Source of the DNA: Lotus japonicus
Lineage: Eukaryota > Streptophyta > Magnoliopsida > Fabales > Fabaceae
Assembly: GCF_012489685.1 (NCBI RefSeq)
Contig: NC_080043.1
Span: forward strand, 58,922,289 to 58,986,288
Direction: 5' to 3'
DNA length: 64,000 bases
The position numbers and the translations under genes are program-made. Under the pieces are notes generated by a model. It was not told the DNA's origin, did not search any database, and saw only the letters and a program-made list of their open reading frames with translations. Positions 22,376 to 33,026 of the stretch are shown piece by piece (the first letter of the stretch is position 1; each line of letters opens with the position of its first letter).

Positions 22376-24170
22376 AGATAATCTTATCCTTAGGTACCCA
22401 TTTTCTGGGTCCTCTCTTGTTAGTTACCCCAGAGGTTCTGATCACCTTGAGTTTCTCAACATGATAATGTAAAGGAATTTTTGCATGATATTTAGACATA
22501 GAGAAAGATCCCTTTTTGAGAGGGGGTTTAGCAACTGCAGCAGGTAAAGGATCAGGCAATATGGTACCAGAGGGAACAAAGCATTCATACAAAGATTTAG
22601 CTTTAGACACAGAGGGCTCATTTCTAATTGGTTTAGAATAGCCAATGTCATGCATTCCATTTCTGCTTACGCCATAGATCATTGAAGTCATTAAGCTTCT
22701 ATCTACGCTTTTAGCCAGGAATCTTTGAAAAGACTTTTCATACTTAGATTCGTTTCTACAATCAGAGGCATCACAAGCAACTATTTCTTCTAACTTAGCA
22801 ATCTGGTTCTTAAGCACAGAGTTAGAATTGATCAAAGCATGATTATCATTTTTCAACTCAGAAATAATTTTCTCATGTTCAGAAGGAGTCTTAGAAACAG
22901 CAGATAAGTTCTTTTTCAACTTCTTATGCTTAGATAATAAAGAGTTATACTTATCCATGATGTCAGACAAAGCATGTTTCAGTTCAGAGGTTGAGAAAGA
23001 AGCGAATACCTCATTTTCATCGTCTGAGTTAGGATCTCCTTCTGATTCTGAGTCAGAGTCAACAGCTTCCGTTGACTCTGCTTCTTTGTCTTTGACAATA
23101 GCCATAAGTCCTTGGACTTCACCATCAGAGTCAACATCCTCTGACTCTGATTCATCAAAGGTCACCATCAAACTCTTCTTAGTCTTGAAGTGCTTCTATG
23201 GCTTCTTGTCCTTCTTCAACCTTGGACAATCACTTTTGTAGTGCCCTGATTCTTTGCACTCAAAACATGTGACTTCCTTGATTGATGACTTCTTCTGGCC
23301 TGAGGACTCGTACTTTCCTTTTGCCTTTCCAGAGCCTTTGTACTTGCTCTACCTGTGCTTCCAGATGCGGTTGAGTCTCTTGGAGATCAGAGTCAGCTCA
23401 TCTTCATCAGAATCTTCTGATGCTTCTTCAGATTCTTCTGCTTCAGCTTGGAAAGCTTTTGACTTTTCAGCTTTAGCCTTCTCAGATTTGGATTTCAAGG
23501 CTATAGACTTTTTCCTCAGATCTTGCCTCTCAGAGCGCTTCAGCTCATGGCACTTCAGTATGCTGATGAGTTCTTCTAAACTCATACGCTCAACATCTCT
23601 CGTGAGCTCTATTGAAGTCACCAAGGGCATCCAGCTTTCAGGAAGACACCTGATGACCCTTATGACATGATCTTTTGTTGTGTAGCTCTTGTTGAGAGGT
23701 CGTATGCCAGCTACAAGCAACTGAAATCTGGAGAACATTTCTTCAATGGACTCATTTGGCTCCATGATGAAGGATTCATACTTTTGGATCAAAGATAATG
23801 CCTTTGATTCTTTGACTTTCTTGTTTCCTTCATGAGACATCTTCAGAGATTCAAAAATGCCTTTTGCAAACTCACGATCTGTAATCTTCTGGTACTCTTC
23901 ATAAGAAATAGCACTTAGAAGAATTGCTCTTGCTTTGTGATGTTGTGAGTACAGCTTCTTTTGATCTGCAGTCATCTCTGACCTTGGGATCTTCTTGCCA
24001 TCTGCATCAACTGGACGCTCGTAGCCATCCACAATAATATCCCAGAGATCTGCATCAAAACCCAGAAAGAAACTTTCGAGTCTATCTTTCCAATACTCGA
24101 ACCTTTGACCGTCGAACATAGGAGGCTTTGCGTTGTATCCATCTTTCTGTGTTTCACTTGTGGTAGCCAT
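22263..24170 (-). pseudogene. Sirevirus gag with zinc knuckle and coiled coil
   Basis: A single frame starts at Met 24170 (MATTSETQKDGYNAKPPMFD). The capsid-like UBN2 region (about 15-200) includes FEYWKDRLESF and SIEEMFSRFQLLVAGIR. It meets TAG at 23351-23349, then runs through a basic stretch with one knuckle, CFECKESGHYKSDC (about 23268-23227), then a second TAG near 23197. The remainder (23171-22263) is a Ser/Asp/Glu-rich segment and a long coiled coil (SELKHALSDIMDKY, NSVLKNQIAKLEEI), which is characteristic of Sirevirus Gag. Two nonsense codons and the following frameshift make it non-functional. The start is supported by its position about 60 bp downstream of the PBS. Confidence 0.88.
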
Positions 24171-24228
24171 TGTTTTTCACACCGGCCCGGATCACTGAAC
24201 ACTGTTAGGTGTGGTAATCAGAACTTGC

Positions 24229-24240
24229 GCTCTGATACCA
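24229..24240 (-). other. Sirevirus primer-binding site (initiator Met tRNA)
   Basis: The minus strand reads TGGTATCAGAGC two bases after the 5' LTR end, complementary to the 3' end of plant initiator tRNA-Met. Confidence 0.92.
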
Positions 24241-24242
24241 AT

Positions 24243-25450
24243 TGAAGGTATGAAAAACGGTAGAAAGGGGGGGTTTGAATAACGTTTTCAATATAAAACT
24301 TCCACCTTAAAGATTTTAACAAATCTTTTCAAGAACTAAGTGCTAAAGATGAGAGATAGAAAACCACACAAGGATTTTATCCTGGTTCACTTGATAAATC
24401 ACTCAAGCTACTCCAGTCCACCCGTTAAGGTGATTTCTTCCTTCTTAAAATGAAGGCAATCCACTAATCAGGTAAGAGTTACAACTGCACTTGAAACTTA
24501 CAAGTGACTAACAATTACACTGACTTAGCTCACACTAAGATTCACTCTCTTAGTCTTCTCTAGGATCCGATCAACCTTGATCTCCTAAAGGAACTAAACA
24601 AACTGTTTATCAAAGAAATGTTTACAAGAGATTTGCTTCTGAAAAGCTAATAGTAAACACAATGAATTTCAGATGAAAGAATGCTTGAAGGTTTTTGAAT
24701 ATAGCTTGTGCTTGTGTAGATTCTTCCAACCGCATTCTTCAAACTTCAGCCTCTATTTATACTCCAAGGATTAAGTAATGAACGCTGCATGGGAATGCTA
24801 CCGTCGGAGGGCAGTTCTGGAAATTCCAGCTTCTGCTGTGGCTGAGAACGTTAGGTAGGTCGTCAGGATGGTACAGTTGCTTTTGTACTTGGATAGTGAC
24901 TTGACCTTTAAACCTAGAAGACTTCTGATCAGGGGAATGCTTCATGTTGGAACTTGTGAAGCCGGTTGATCAGAGTCAGAGGGAAAGCACAGATCCTCTG
25001 ACCGTTGTATCTTCTGATTCTGAACTCAGAGGGAAGTACATGGTCTTCAGAGTTTCTTGCTTCTGGACATCAGAGTTTCCACTATTCAGCTTCTGTATCT
25101 TCAGAGTCTTCTACACCATCAGAACATCTGAACCTTTAGTGTTTCTTGGTTATCAGAACTTCTCGATCTTCAGAGCTTCTAGTGACTGAGTCCACATCAG
25201 AGTTTGTGTAGCTTCAGAACTTCTGAAGCTTTTCCACTGTTCATATTGAACATGGTCAATGCGAAAGCGTTGCTTGGGTCACTCTTTATACACAGTGTTT
25301 CTGATTTGTGTGGGATTGAATTGAGGTCAGAGCCTGTAAATAGCACACTCAGAAAAACACGTTAGAGTACCATAATTGTTCATATCAAAAGGTTAACTTG
25401 TAATCATCAAAACATAGAGTTGTACTACTAGATCAAAACTTGATCTTACA
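24243..25450 (-). repeat. 5' LTR of the Sirevirus
   Basis: 1208 bp, TGAAGGTATG to GATCTTACA. The TATA box (minus-strand GGAGTATAAATAGAGG) is at about 24750-24765. The PBS follows its 3' end and the AACAC target duplication its 5' end. Confidence 0.95.
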
Positions 25451-25455
25451 AACAC

Positions 25456-25890
25456 ATGATCTCCAGCTTGAAATTCCAGCTCTTTCCTTCGATTGTCAGC
25501 GTAACTCTTCTGACGACTCTGTGAGATCCTCATCTTTTCTTGAATTCGCTTTACTTCTTCGGTGGTTTGCTGAACCAGCTCGGGTCCAATCACTAAGTTC
25601 TCCCCATCTTGATGCCAACACAAGGGCGTCTGACACTTCTGACCGTACAAAGCTTCATAAGGTGTCATCCCGATGCTCGCATGAAAGCTGTTATTGTAGG
25701 TGAACTCAATCAGCGGTAACAACTCTTCCCAGCTTCCTTTATGATCTAGCACACAAGCTCTTAGCAAATCCTCCAAGGATTGAATAGTTCTATCGGTTTG
25801 CCCATCCGTCTGTGGCTGATAAGCGGAACTCAATCTCAGCTTGGTTCCCAAAGCTTGTTGCAAACTTCCCAAAAACGTGAGGTAAACCAC
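25456..25890 (-). pseudogene. Integrase middle part of the Tekay-like element
   Basis: The frame continues the integrase after a frameshift near 25840-25890: LSSAYQPQTDGQTDRT, then [21 protein letters not shown] and up to GDHVF, where the Sirevirus interrupts it. The third catalytic position, normally Glu in the DGQxERT motif, is Asp here (DGQTDRT). The sequence beyond 25455 towards lower coordinates in the same open frame is Sirevirus LTR, not integrase. Confidence 0.88.
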
Positions 25891-27779
25891 GGGTCTCTGT
25901 CCGACACAATGCTAGATAGTACCCCATGCAGATGAACAATCTCTGCAATGTAGATTTCTGCTAGTCTCTCCACCTTGTAGTTCAGATTGATCGGCACGAA
26001 GTGAGCGGTCTTCGTCAGTTGATCAACCACTACCCAAATTGCATCAAATCTCCTTCGTGTTAAGGGTAACGCCGTCACGAAGTCCATAGAGATGCTATCC
26101 CGTTTCCACTCTGGAACTTCCAACGACTGTAGTTTTCCTGCTGGCTTCTGATGTTCCACCTTAGCCTTCTGACAAGTCAAGCATTTCGACACATACTCGG
26201 CTACTTGCTTCTTCATCCCGGGCCACCAGAAATGAAGTTTCAGGTCTTGGTACATCTTGTTCATCCCCGGATGAATGCTCAACCTGCTCTTGTGACCTTC
26301 ATCCAAGATCAACCTCCTCATAGCTGCGTCATTAGGTACACAAACTCGTCCCTTGCAACGCAGTATGTTATCGTTTCCGATAGCAAACTCTGGTGCCTTC
26401 CCTTGAGTAACTAGTTCGCGCCACTCAAGTAATCCTTCATCGGTCTCTTGCTTCGATTTGATCTCATCCAAGAGTCCACTCGACACCGTCACCATCCCGA
26501 AGCTTAGCTTCCCTGGAGCTATCTTCACGTCCAAACTCAGATCTCGGAATGCCTCCAGCAGTTCTAACTCCTTGACCATCAACGAGGATACATGCATAGC
26601 CTTTCGACTAAGAGCGTCAGCTACAACATTGGTTTTCCCCGGATGATACTGTAGGTCAAACTCGTAGTCCTGCAGAAATTCCATCCATCTTCGCTGTCTC
26701 ATGTTCAAATCTTTCTGATCGAACAAATACTTCAAACTCTTGTGATCACTGTAGATTGTGAACGTACTGCCATACAGGTAATGCCTCCAAATCTTGAGAG
26801 CATATACTATAGCAGCCAATTCCAAATCATGCGTAGGATAGTTCTTCTTGTGAATCTTCAGTTGTCGTGAAGCATACGCAATCACTTTCTTCTCCTGCAT
26901 CATTACACAACCCAACCCATTGTGTGAAGCGTCACAGTAAACGTCATATGGTTCTCCTTCCTTGGGTAAGGCTAGTATCGGTGCAGTAGTCAGTCGCTTC
27001 TTCATCTCCTGGAAACTCTCTTCACATTTCTCTGTCCATGCAAAAGGTTGACTCTTCTTTGTCAACTGGGTCAATGGTGAAGTCAACTTTGCATAATCCT
27101 TCACAAAACGTCTATAGTAGCCAGCAAGCCCAACAAAACTTCTGATGTCGCTTGCTGTCTTAGGTTGTTCCCATGACATGATCGATTCAATTTTGCTGGG
27201 GTCAACAGCCACACCCTGACTTGATATGACGTGACCAAGGAACTTCACCTCTTCCATCCAGAACTCACACTTCGAGTCGTTAGCATATAGCTCCTTCCCT
27301 CGTAACACTCCTAGCACTTGACGCAAATGCTCTTCGTGTTCTTCCCTACTCTTCGAGTAAATCAAAATATCGTCAATGAACACCACCACGAACTTGTCCA
27401 AGAATGACCTGAACACTCTGTTCATGTAGTCCATAAACACTGCGGGTGCATTTGTAACTCCAAACGGCATCACGAGATACTCATAATGCCCGTATCGAGT
27501 TCTGAATGCGGTCTTCTGTATGTCAGCCTCCTTGACACGGATCTGGTGATACCCTGACTTCAGGTCTATCTTCGAGAAAACGACAGCTCCCCGAAGTTGA
27601 TCCATCAAATCATCTATCCGAGGCATTGGGTAACGATTCTTCACTGTCACCTTGTTGAGTTGTCAGTAATCCACACACAATCTGGACCTTCCGTCCTTCT
27701 TCTTCACCAACAACACCGGTGCTCCCCATGGCGACACACTTGGTCGGATAAATCCTTTGGAAGTGAGATACTCCAACTA
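25836..27779 (-). pseudogene. RT, RNase H and integrase N-terminal part of the Tekay-like element
   Basis: The open part (27650-25836, 604 codons) has RT motifs [16 protein letters not shown] and [10 protein letters not shown] (FIDD at 91-94), RNase H with [13 protein letters not shown] and the [15 protein letters not shown] region, an integrase zinc domain ([12 protein letters not shown] through CLTCQKAK), then MDFVTALP with the first catalytic Asp and [10 protein letters not shown] with the second. Upstream RT sequence (27779-27651) is recognisable, but a TAG at 27779-27777 and a TGA near 27665 interrupt the frame. The frame is lost near 25840. Confidence 0.9.
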
Positions 27780-28892
27780 TTTTGCTAACTCCGCCAACTC
27801 TGCTGGTGCCATCCGATAAGGCGCCATTGATATTGGTCCTGTATCGGGCATAATATCAATAGAGAACTCTGTTTCTCTCACTGGCGGTAATCCAGGCACA
27901 TCCTCTGGAAACACATCCACAAAATCTTGCACCACCAAAATGTTGCGTACGTCGCCATCGTTCTTCGCCTCAGCTACGATAGAGTTCACGAATGCTGGTG
28001 AACCCCTTCCCAAATAGTACGAATTCAAGTAATCCGTAACGCCAGAATCCGGAAAGACTACGGCCTTATTAGCACAATCCAACAGAACGTGATACTGTGT
28101 CAACCAGTCCATCCCCAGAATCACATCGAGCTCTTTAAGCCCTAAACAAACGAGGTTCGCAAAGAACTTCCGATCCTCATAAATCATCGGACATTGCAAG
28201 CATGTCGTGCGCGTAACTAATCGATCGGCGGCAGGGGTCGACACCACCAAATCGAATGGTAAATTAGCAGTTAGCAATCCTAACTTTTTCACACACTCCT
28301 CGGCAATGAATGAGTGTGTAGCACCAGAATCAAATAACACCATTAAAGAAGTTCCAACGATAACACACGTACCCTGGATAAGATCATCAGTCACAGCAGC
28401 TTGTTCCCCAGACATTGCAAACACACGACCTGGAGCAGAAGGTCGCTTTCCCCTGGCAGCATTCAGTACTGGCTCGGCCTTAGTAGCATCAGGACAGTTT
28501 CTCTCAACATGTCCTGGTTTCTGGCACTTCCAGCACACAACCTCCTTCCCACATTCATTCGAATAGTGTCCCTTCTGGTTGCACTTGTAACAGACGACAT
28601 CATCCCTAGGAGCACGTGCCACATTCCTTCCAGCAAATGGTACCCTATCAGTAGGGCGTTGGTAAGGCTTCCTCATCGGAGCCTTGCCCCTGTCAAACCT
28701 ACCAGCTTGCCTCTGTCCCTCAAACCTTCCGGTCGGCCTCTGCCCAGAACGGATCGGACCTCCGCTGTCATACTTGCCCCTCTGACGATTCTTCATCGAC
28801 TCTACTTCACGAGCTTTCTCCTCCAGTTGTTGGAAGACTCTGATTCCCAATGGCCTCACAGATTCTTCGATGTCATTCCTCAAACCCCTCAT
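27777..28892 (-). pseudogene. Gag C-terminus with two zinc knuckles, and protease
   Basis: 371 codons in the same frame as the upstream gag, separated from it by a TGA at 28898-28896. A basic Arg/Gly-rich region precedes knuckles CYKCNQKGHYSNEC (101-114) and CWKCQKPGHVERNC (120-133). The aspartic protease follows with VLFDSGATHSFI (DSG at 188-190), DVILGMDWL, and the PR-RT linker with FVDVFPEDVPGLPP. Confidence 0.9.
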
Positions 28893-28895
28893 GAA

Positions 28896-29546
28896 TCAGT
28901 TGCATAGGTACGATTCATCCACTTGCACTTGGAAAAAGCGAAAGTGTTTGGACAGGGTCTCCAGTCTTGCAGCATATTCCCCTACGGTCATCAACCCCTG
29001 TCTCAGGTTGAGGAATTGATTCTCCATGTCTTCCCTGGCAGTCTCCGGAAAGTACTTCTCCATGAAAGCCCTTTTGAAAGACTCCCAAGTGATGGCCACA
29101 TTGTTGGCAGTCATCAGCTGTCTGGCGCTCCGCCACCAGTACTCAGCGTCACCCTTCAGCATAAAGGTCGACAAGTTCACCTTCTCAGCGTCAGGTGTGT
29201 GGAGAGCCTCAAAGATCTTCTCCATTTCCTGAATCCAAAGATTAGCTTTCTCGGGCTCAACTTCGCCTTGGAAATTAGGTGGTCCATGACGATTGAAATT
29301 AGTTCTCATGCGGATCTGGTCCTGTGCCAGCTCCCTCTCAGCCCGTTGTGCCCTTCTGGCATCTGCCTCAGCTCTCCTGGTGTTCTCTTCAGCTTCCCGT
29401 TGAAGCTGCGCCGCGGCTTGGGCAGCAGCAGTGGCAGCCTGCTGGGTCATCACCTGAGCCAGCTGAGCCATTGCTTGAGCAAGCTGAGCATTGGTTGGGT
29501 CCTGTCTCGGAGGCATGACTGAAATCCTGCTTAGAAATAGAACCAC
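28896..29546 (-). pseudogene. Gag capsid part of the Tekay-like element
   Basis: 216 codons. The likely native start is the Met at 29516 (MPPRQDP). A Gln/Ala-rich helical N-terminus (about 15-75) precedes the retrotransposon gag domain: ANLWIQEMEKIFEAL, FMLKGDAEYWWRS, WESFKRAFMEKYFP. It ends prematurely at TGA 28898-28896, inside the conserved sequence after the capsid. The usual residue there suggests a CGA-to-TGA change. Confidence 0.88.
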
Positions 29547-29781
29547 AACCCAATGTCAGTGCCCTCAAATTAAAAGAAATATCTAAGTATACAATAAATA
29601 ATATGTCTCAAGTATCACGGCAATGATACTATTCAGACAATCACAGTCAAGCAAACATCTTAGCACACAAGTCTACCCAATCTCACCGCGATGCTTTGAA
29701 AACATCTTTATCAAAAACAAAAACATCAACGAGTTCGGAAACTCGTAAGCCCAAAACCCTTAGTGCTCTGGTTTCTCAACC

Positions 29782-29796
29782 GGAGCTATGATACCA
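29782..29796 (-). other. Second primer-binding-like site, before gag
   Basis: The minus strand reads TGGTATCATAGCTCC directly after the TTACA end of the 5S-bearing segment. It is a one-mismatch version of the initiator-Met PBS. The element thus has two PBS copies; the other is at 30263-30251. Confidence 0.7.
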
Positions 29797-29799
29797 CAA

Positions 29800-30164
29800 T
29801 GTAACATCTCGATCTGACGAGACTGGCCTCACGGTAACAACACGAGTCTTTTTAGTGCGCATTGTCCTCACTCGCGCACTTCCCGGGAAAACTTCCCAGG
29901 AGGTCACCCATCACGATATTACTCCAAGGCAAGCACACTTAACCATGGAGTTCTTATCAGTTGGGCTCCCGAAAAGAAGTTGCAACTTGTTGTTATGAGT
30001 AGTACCAATCAAATCTTTTATGCCCTCCTCAACTGTATAGTCCATCCCTATACAGTCTCGGAATACCTCTTGTTCGGGTGTGAGATCGGTTCCTTCATGT
30101 GCCCCTCCGCCTAGAAGCCTGCCAGGAACCGCTCCTTGTCCGTGCCTCACTGCACCGGCGATCA
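29800..30164 (-). mobile_element. Cassandra-like LTR carrying 5S rRNA sequence
   Basis: On the minus strand the segment ends GATGTTACA at 29800 and is followed by a PBS. It contains a 5S rRNA-like block (see separate entry). Cassandra TRIM elements are defined by 5S rRNA sequence inside short LTRs and an initiator-Met PBS. The start is inferred at TG 30164-30163, which follows a GGGCGGGGAG purine tract, giving 365 bp. The segment sits between the 5' LTR and gag of the Tekay-like element, with a PBS on each side, so it may be a recombinant rather than a simple insertion. No target duplication was found. Confidence 0.65.
29888..29956 (-). ncRNA. 5S rRNA-like block (partial)
   Basis: The minus strand reads AGAACTCCATGGTTAAGTG, then a diverged middle, then GATGGGTGACCTCCTGGGAA, matching the internal promoter half of plant 5S rRNA (AGAACTCCGAAGTTAAGCG ... 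GATGGGTGACCTCCTGGGAA). The 5' third of 5S rRNA is absent, so it is not a functional 5S gene. It could still act as a Pol III promoter. Confidence 0.8.
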
Positions 30165-30250
30165 CTCCCCGCCCTCGTCGGCCCCGGGCGTCACAGGCCC
30201 ACCAGCTTCCGCTTGGTTCGTCCTCGAACCACACCGTACTGGGAGAGGTC
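30165..30250 (-). other. Probable Cassandra internal segment
   Basis: GC-rich non-coding sequence between the PBS after the Tekay 5' LTR and the inferred 5S-bearing LTR. It ends in the purine tract GGGCGGGGAG, consistent with the very short PBS-to-PPT interior of a Cassandra element. Inference from layout only. Confidence 0.4.
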
Positions 30251-30263
30251 GGCTCTAATACCA
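30251..30263 (-). other. Primer-binding site of the Tekay-like element
   Basis: The minus strand reads TGGTATTAGAGCC three bases after the 5' LTR end, an initiator tRNA-Met site with one change. Confidence 0.85.
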
Positions 30264-30266
30264 CAA

Positions 30267-33026
30267 TGTAACGCCCCGATTTCTCGAGTGTCACACAGTA
30301 ACCGATCACGTGTATTTTCTTAAATAATTTTCGCCGTTCATTTAATTAATCTTTAATTAATGAGAAAGGTTCATTCAACGTAAAACTCTTGAAACTGTGC
30401 GGAATAAATAAACCACGTAATTCTGAATGAAAAGAACTCATTAAAAAAAAGGTAGCAATAGACCCAAAGATACAATAACCGAATCCTTGGGCAAAAGACC
30501 TACAATAATGTGAAATCCAAAAATAAGAGAAAATAAATTATAACCCGATGCGGTCTCTCAAAACCCATAGAAAGGAAAAACCCTAGTCCAGATTCCGTTC
30601 AAGAACAGCAGCTTCAGCTTCTCGTGCCCTCTTCCTGGCCCGCTCTAGCTTGATCACACTCTTCCGAGGTCCCACAATGTAACGCCCCGGAGCGCGCTGC
30701 ACACGAACTCCTGGCTTGGCCATAGGTGGTGGGGGTTCCACTACCTTCTCCTCCACCTGCAAGCGTGACTCCACCGTCTCGTTCTCAGAAGGATCTTCCT
30801 CCGTGTCCTCCGAAGGGTCTTCTACTTCTTTGTCCTTTTGAAACCTAGCTGGAGGATGCGGACACATCACTGACCCATCCTTGAGAATATGGCTCCTTAT
30901 GATCGTTCCTGTACTATTCCTCTCCAAGAGTACCGCACAGCCGACATAGATCCTCCGAACTCCGGAATTGTCGGTCTCCCAAAGTCGGTCTTTTTCTGGT
31001 CTATCCAGAACGATCTCCCACCTCGTGATCGCCGCCACTATCAAAAAGGCCGGCATCTACCCCCCCCCCAAATAAACACAAACAAGCAACAGGGTCAGAT
31101 CTCATGTTCTCATACAAATAATCACATAACCATGTAATACTCATAAATAGCAAGATATAGTAAGCATAATGTTTAGTTTACATCTCAGTCAGTCACCTAA
31201 GTTCAGTTAGGCTAGCGACCTCACCATTCACACAACCACCTCAACACCAATGGCCATATTCACGATCATCCGCAGATGAACAATTCTCGGAGGGGACACA
31301 CCGTACAACCCTCATTCATGTGGGGGGACACACCGTCCGCCGGACACACCGTCCGTCCACAGAATCACAAGGTGACCACAGTCAACCAAATCACGTGGGG
31401 ACACACCGTACAACCCACAAAACACCCTCGCGTGCAAGTAACCGTTTGTCTCTAACGGTACCATCGTTCTCATGGACCATAGTCTTCACTAGACCTATGT
31501 CCAATTACATCACATTTTACTTGCAAGCGATTAAGTTCTCATTTCTCTTTGTTAGGGCTCTAATAGTCAACCTAGAGTCTTAACATTTTCAACAGCGGAT
31601 AATGCAACTTAAATGACAGTAATAATCACAGCACCAAAAGGAATTACAACTGGATGAACGACCTTTTTTTTTACAGAATAATCCAGCCAGTAACAAAATA
31701 CATCAATACCATATAAGTAAATTAGATATTTCAAATTCAGAAAACATCCAACCCAAAAACTAGTAGATTCAAGTTTTATGAAACAACTGTCATATTCATT
31801 TTCTAAAAAAAACAGCAGGAACAGCGATCACTAACAACGATCACCCGAACTCAATTCTCAACCGAATATGACATACTATACATACTTGGAAAGCTATTTC
31901 GAAAATCTACCACTTTCTAGTTTAACACTTTTTCTTTTGAAACCCAGAACTTGGTGATATTAGGCTCTGAAGCTCGCTGTCCGGTACAGGGAAAACAGCA
32001 GGCGTATCAGTCACTAAAACCGATCTCCAGGCCTCATTACTAAACCAAAAATTTTGTTCTTTATACGCCTAGAAAGCTAATTGGAAGATCTATAACTTCC
32101 TAGTTTACCACGTTTTCATCTGAAGACCCGAAATAGGTGATATCGGGCCATGAAGTCCGCTGTCCAGTACTGAAAACTGGAAGGGTCACTTCTGCCCTAA
32201 ATTAAAATTTTGAAGATGCAAGTGCAAAGTTTCAAAGCCATTTTCCAGCAACAAAACGTCATATATTCATGTGGAATCACCCTATGAAAAGATTTCAGAA
32301 CCTAACACATCTCAATCATCACGTTGGACAAATAAATTTCATGTCAAACTTAGCAAGTATTGCATGGGATCTTCACAAAGCATCAAGGTCTAAGGCAAGA
32401 ATAGCAAATAGTGAAACAATAACACATGGTATCTCATGGCAAAATCCAACAAGCATCATGATCATAAAAATCCAGCAAGTTATCCCATAACCAAACCCTC
32501 ATGGGGGTGCCCAAGGGTTTCTAATTCAGATTTTGTGTGAATGAGAAAAACTCCCCCCCCAAACCCTATTGAACCCGCGGCTACACATGCATGGGCTAGG
32601 GTTTTGAAATTTTTTTCTTTCTAAGCCCAAACAAGTAAAAACCCTGAACCCAACTAATTACTCACTTAAACCGGTCTGACTTATGAGGAAAACCAACCCT
32701 CTTTTTAATAAAAACAAGATTAAAACAGGAATTAAAAGGAAAATTCTCCAATTAACCCGCTGCTACTGTACAGCCAAAACCATCTTCACTAAAACTACAA
32801 TATCTCGAGGTACCGATATCGGAATGACGTGATTCTACTTCGAGAATTTTCTACACTTAAAGGGCTACAACTCTCCTGAAGGAAGTGTTCCCAAATGAGG
32901 TCGTTAAGACCCTCTAAAAATTCACACAAGTTGACAGTTGAAATCTGCCAATTTCCAAACTTGAACAAAACCCTCATTTTATTCAATCTTTCTCAAAAAC
33001 AAAACAAACTAAAATAGGGCCTTACA
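30267..33026 (-). repeat. 5' LTR of the Tekay-like element
   Basis: 2760 bp, TGTAACGCCCC to GGGCCTTACA. It is collinear with the 3' LTR except for a loss of about 300 bp at 32503/32504 (left-LTR positions about 12040-12343), with ATG microhomology at the joint. The deletion removes the donor-like site. No convincing TATA box is visible in this family. Confidence 0.93.
30583..31056 (-). CDS. LTR-borne ORF, intact copy in the 5' LTR (unknown protein)
   Basis: 157 codons wholly inside the LTR, in sense orientation, about 320 bp from its 3' end. The ATG directly follows TAG, itself preceded by a poly-G run and a T-rich stretch, which resembles a splice acceptor. Residues 1-65 look like a small folded domain (TRWEIVLDRPEKDRLWETD, RRIYVGCAVLLER). 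The middle is acidic (EDPSEDTEEDPSENE), then PPPP, and the end is a basic helix (KLERARKRAREAEAAV), perhaps a nuclear-localisation type signal. The N-terminal 55 residues can be aligned by eye with the 230-codon ORF in the LTR at 46509, with shared R(W/Y)E(I/L)V and xYxG patterns. I do not recognise the family. Confidence 0.55.
   Translation of the reverse strand: MPAFLIVAAITRWEIVLDRPEKDRLWETDNSGVRRIYVGCAVLLERNSTGTIIRSHILKDGSVMCPHPPARFQKDKEVEDPSEDTEEDPSENETVESRLQVEEKVVEPPPPMAKPGVRVQRAPGRYIVGPRKSVIKLERARKRAREAEAAVLERNLD

Larger units (their letters stand above)
13322..25450 (-). mobile_element. Sirevirus (SIRE1-type Ty1/copia) with target duplication AACAC
   Basis: The element runs from TGAAGGTATG at 13322 to TTACA at 25450, flanked by AACAC at 13317-13321 and 25451-25455. 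Sense is minus. Parts in order are 5' LTR (24243-25450), initiator-Met PBS, gag with zinc knuckle and coiled coil, protease, integrase, RT, RNase H, an env-like frame, an antisense ORF, a purine-rich zone, and the 3' LTR (13322-14528). Gag type, gene order, the extra frame after RNase H, repeated TCAGAG/CTTCTGAAG motifs in the LTRs and several polypurine tracts all fit the Sirevirus genus. By eye the LTRs differ at about 20 of 1207 sites (about 1.7%), so the insertion is fairly young, yet gag-pol already has several stops and frameshifts. Confidence 0.95.
9797..33026 (-). mobile_element. Tekay/Del-like Ty3/gypsy element with target duplication AATTA
   Basis: Both ends are exact. The left LTR starts TGTAACGCCCC at 9797 and the right LTR ends GGGCCTTACA at 33026. 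AATTA stands at 9792-9796 and 33027-33031. Sense is minus: the 5' LTR is 30267-33026, and gag, protease, RT, RNase H and integrase follow towards lower coordinates. The 3' LTR is 9797-12874. The integrase C-terminus with the ATWELENKM motif near the end resembles the C-terminal region of Tekay/Del chromoviruses. The element is 23.2 kb only because a 12.1-kb Sirevirus (13322-25450) sits in its integrase; without it the length is about 11.1 kb. Gag-pol has at least three in-frame stops plus a frameshift, so it is not autonomous now. Confidence 0.93.

Noticed and set aside
28401..29522. Two long plus-strand ORFs (168 and 199 codons) opposite gag
   Set aside because: They are mirror frames of the GC-rich gag and zinc-knuckle sequence, with no start context, TATA box or recognisable motif.
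29888..29956. A functional 5S rRNA gene
   Set aside because: The 5' third of 5S rRNA is missing and the middle is diverged. It is better explained as part of a Cassandra-like LTR.
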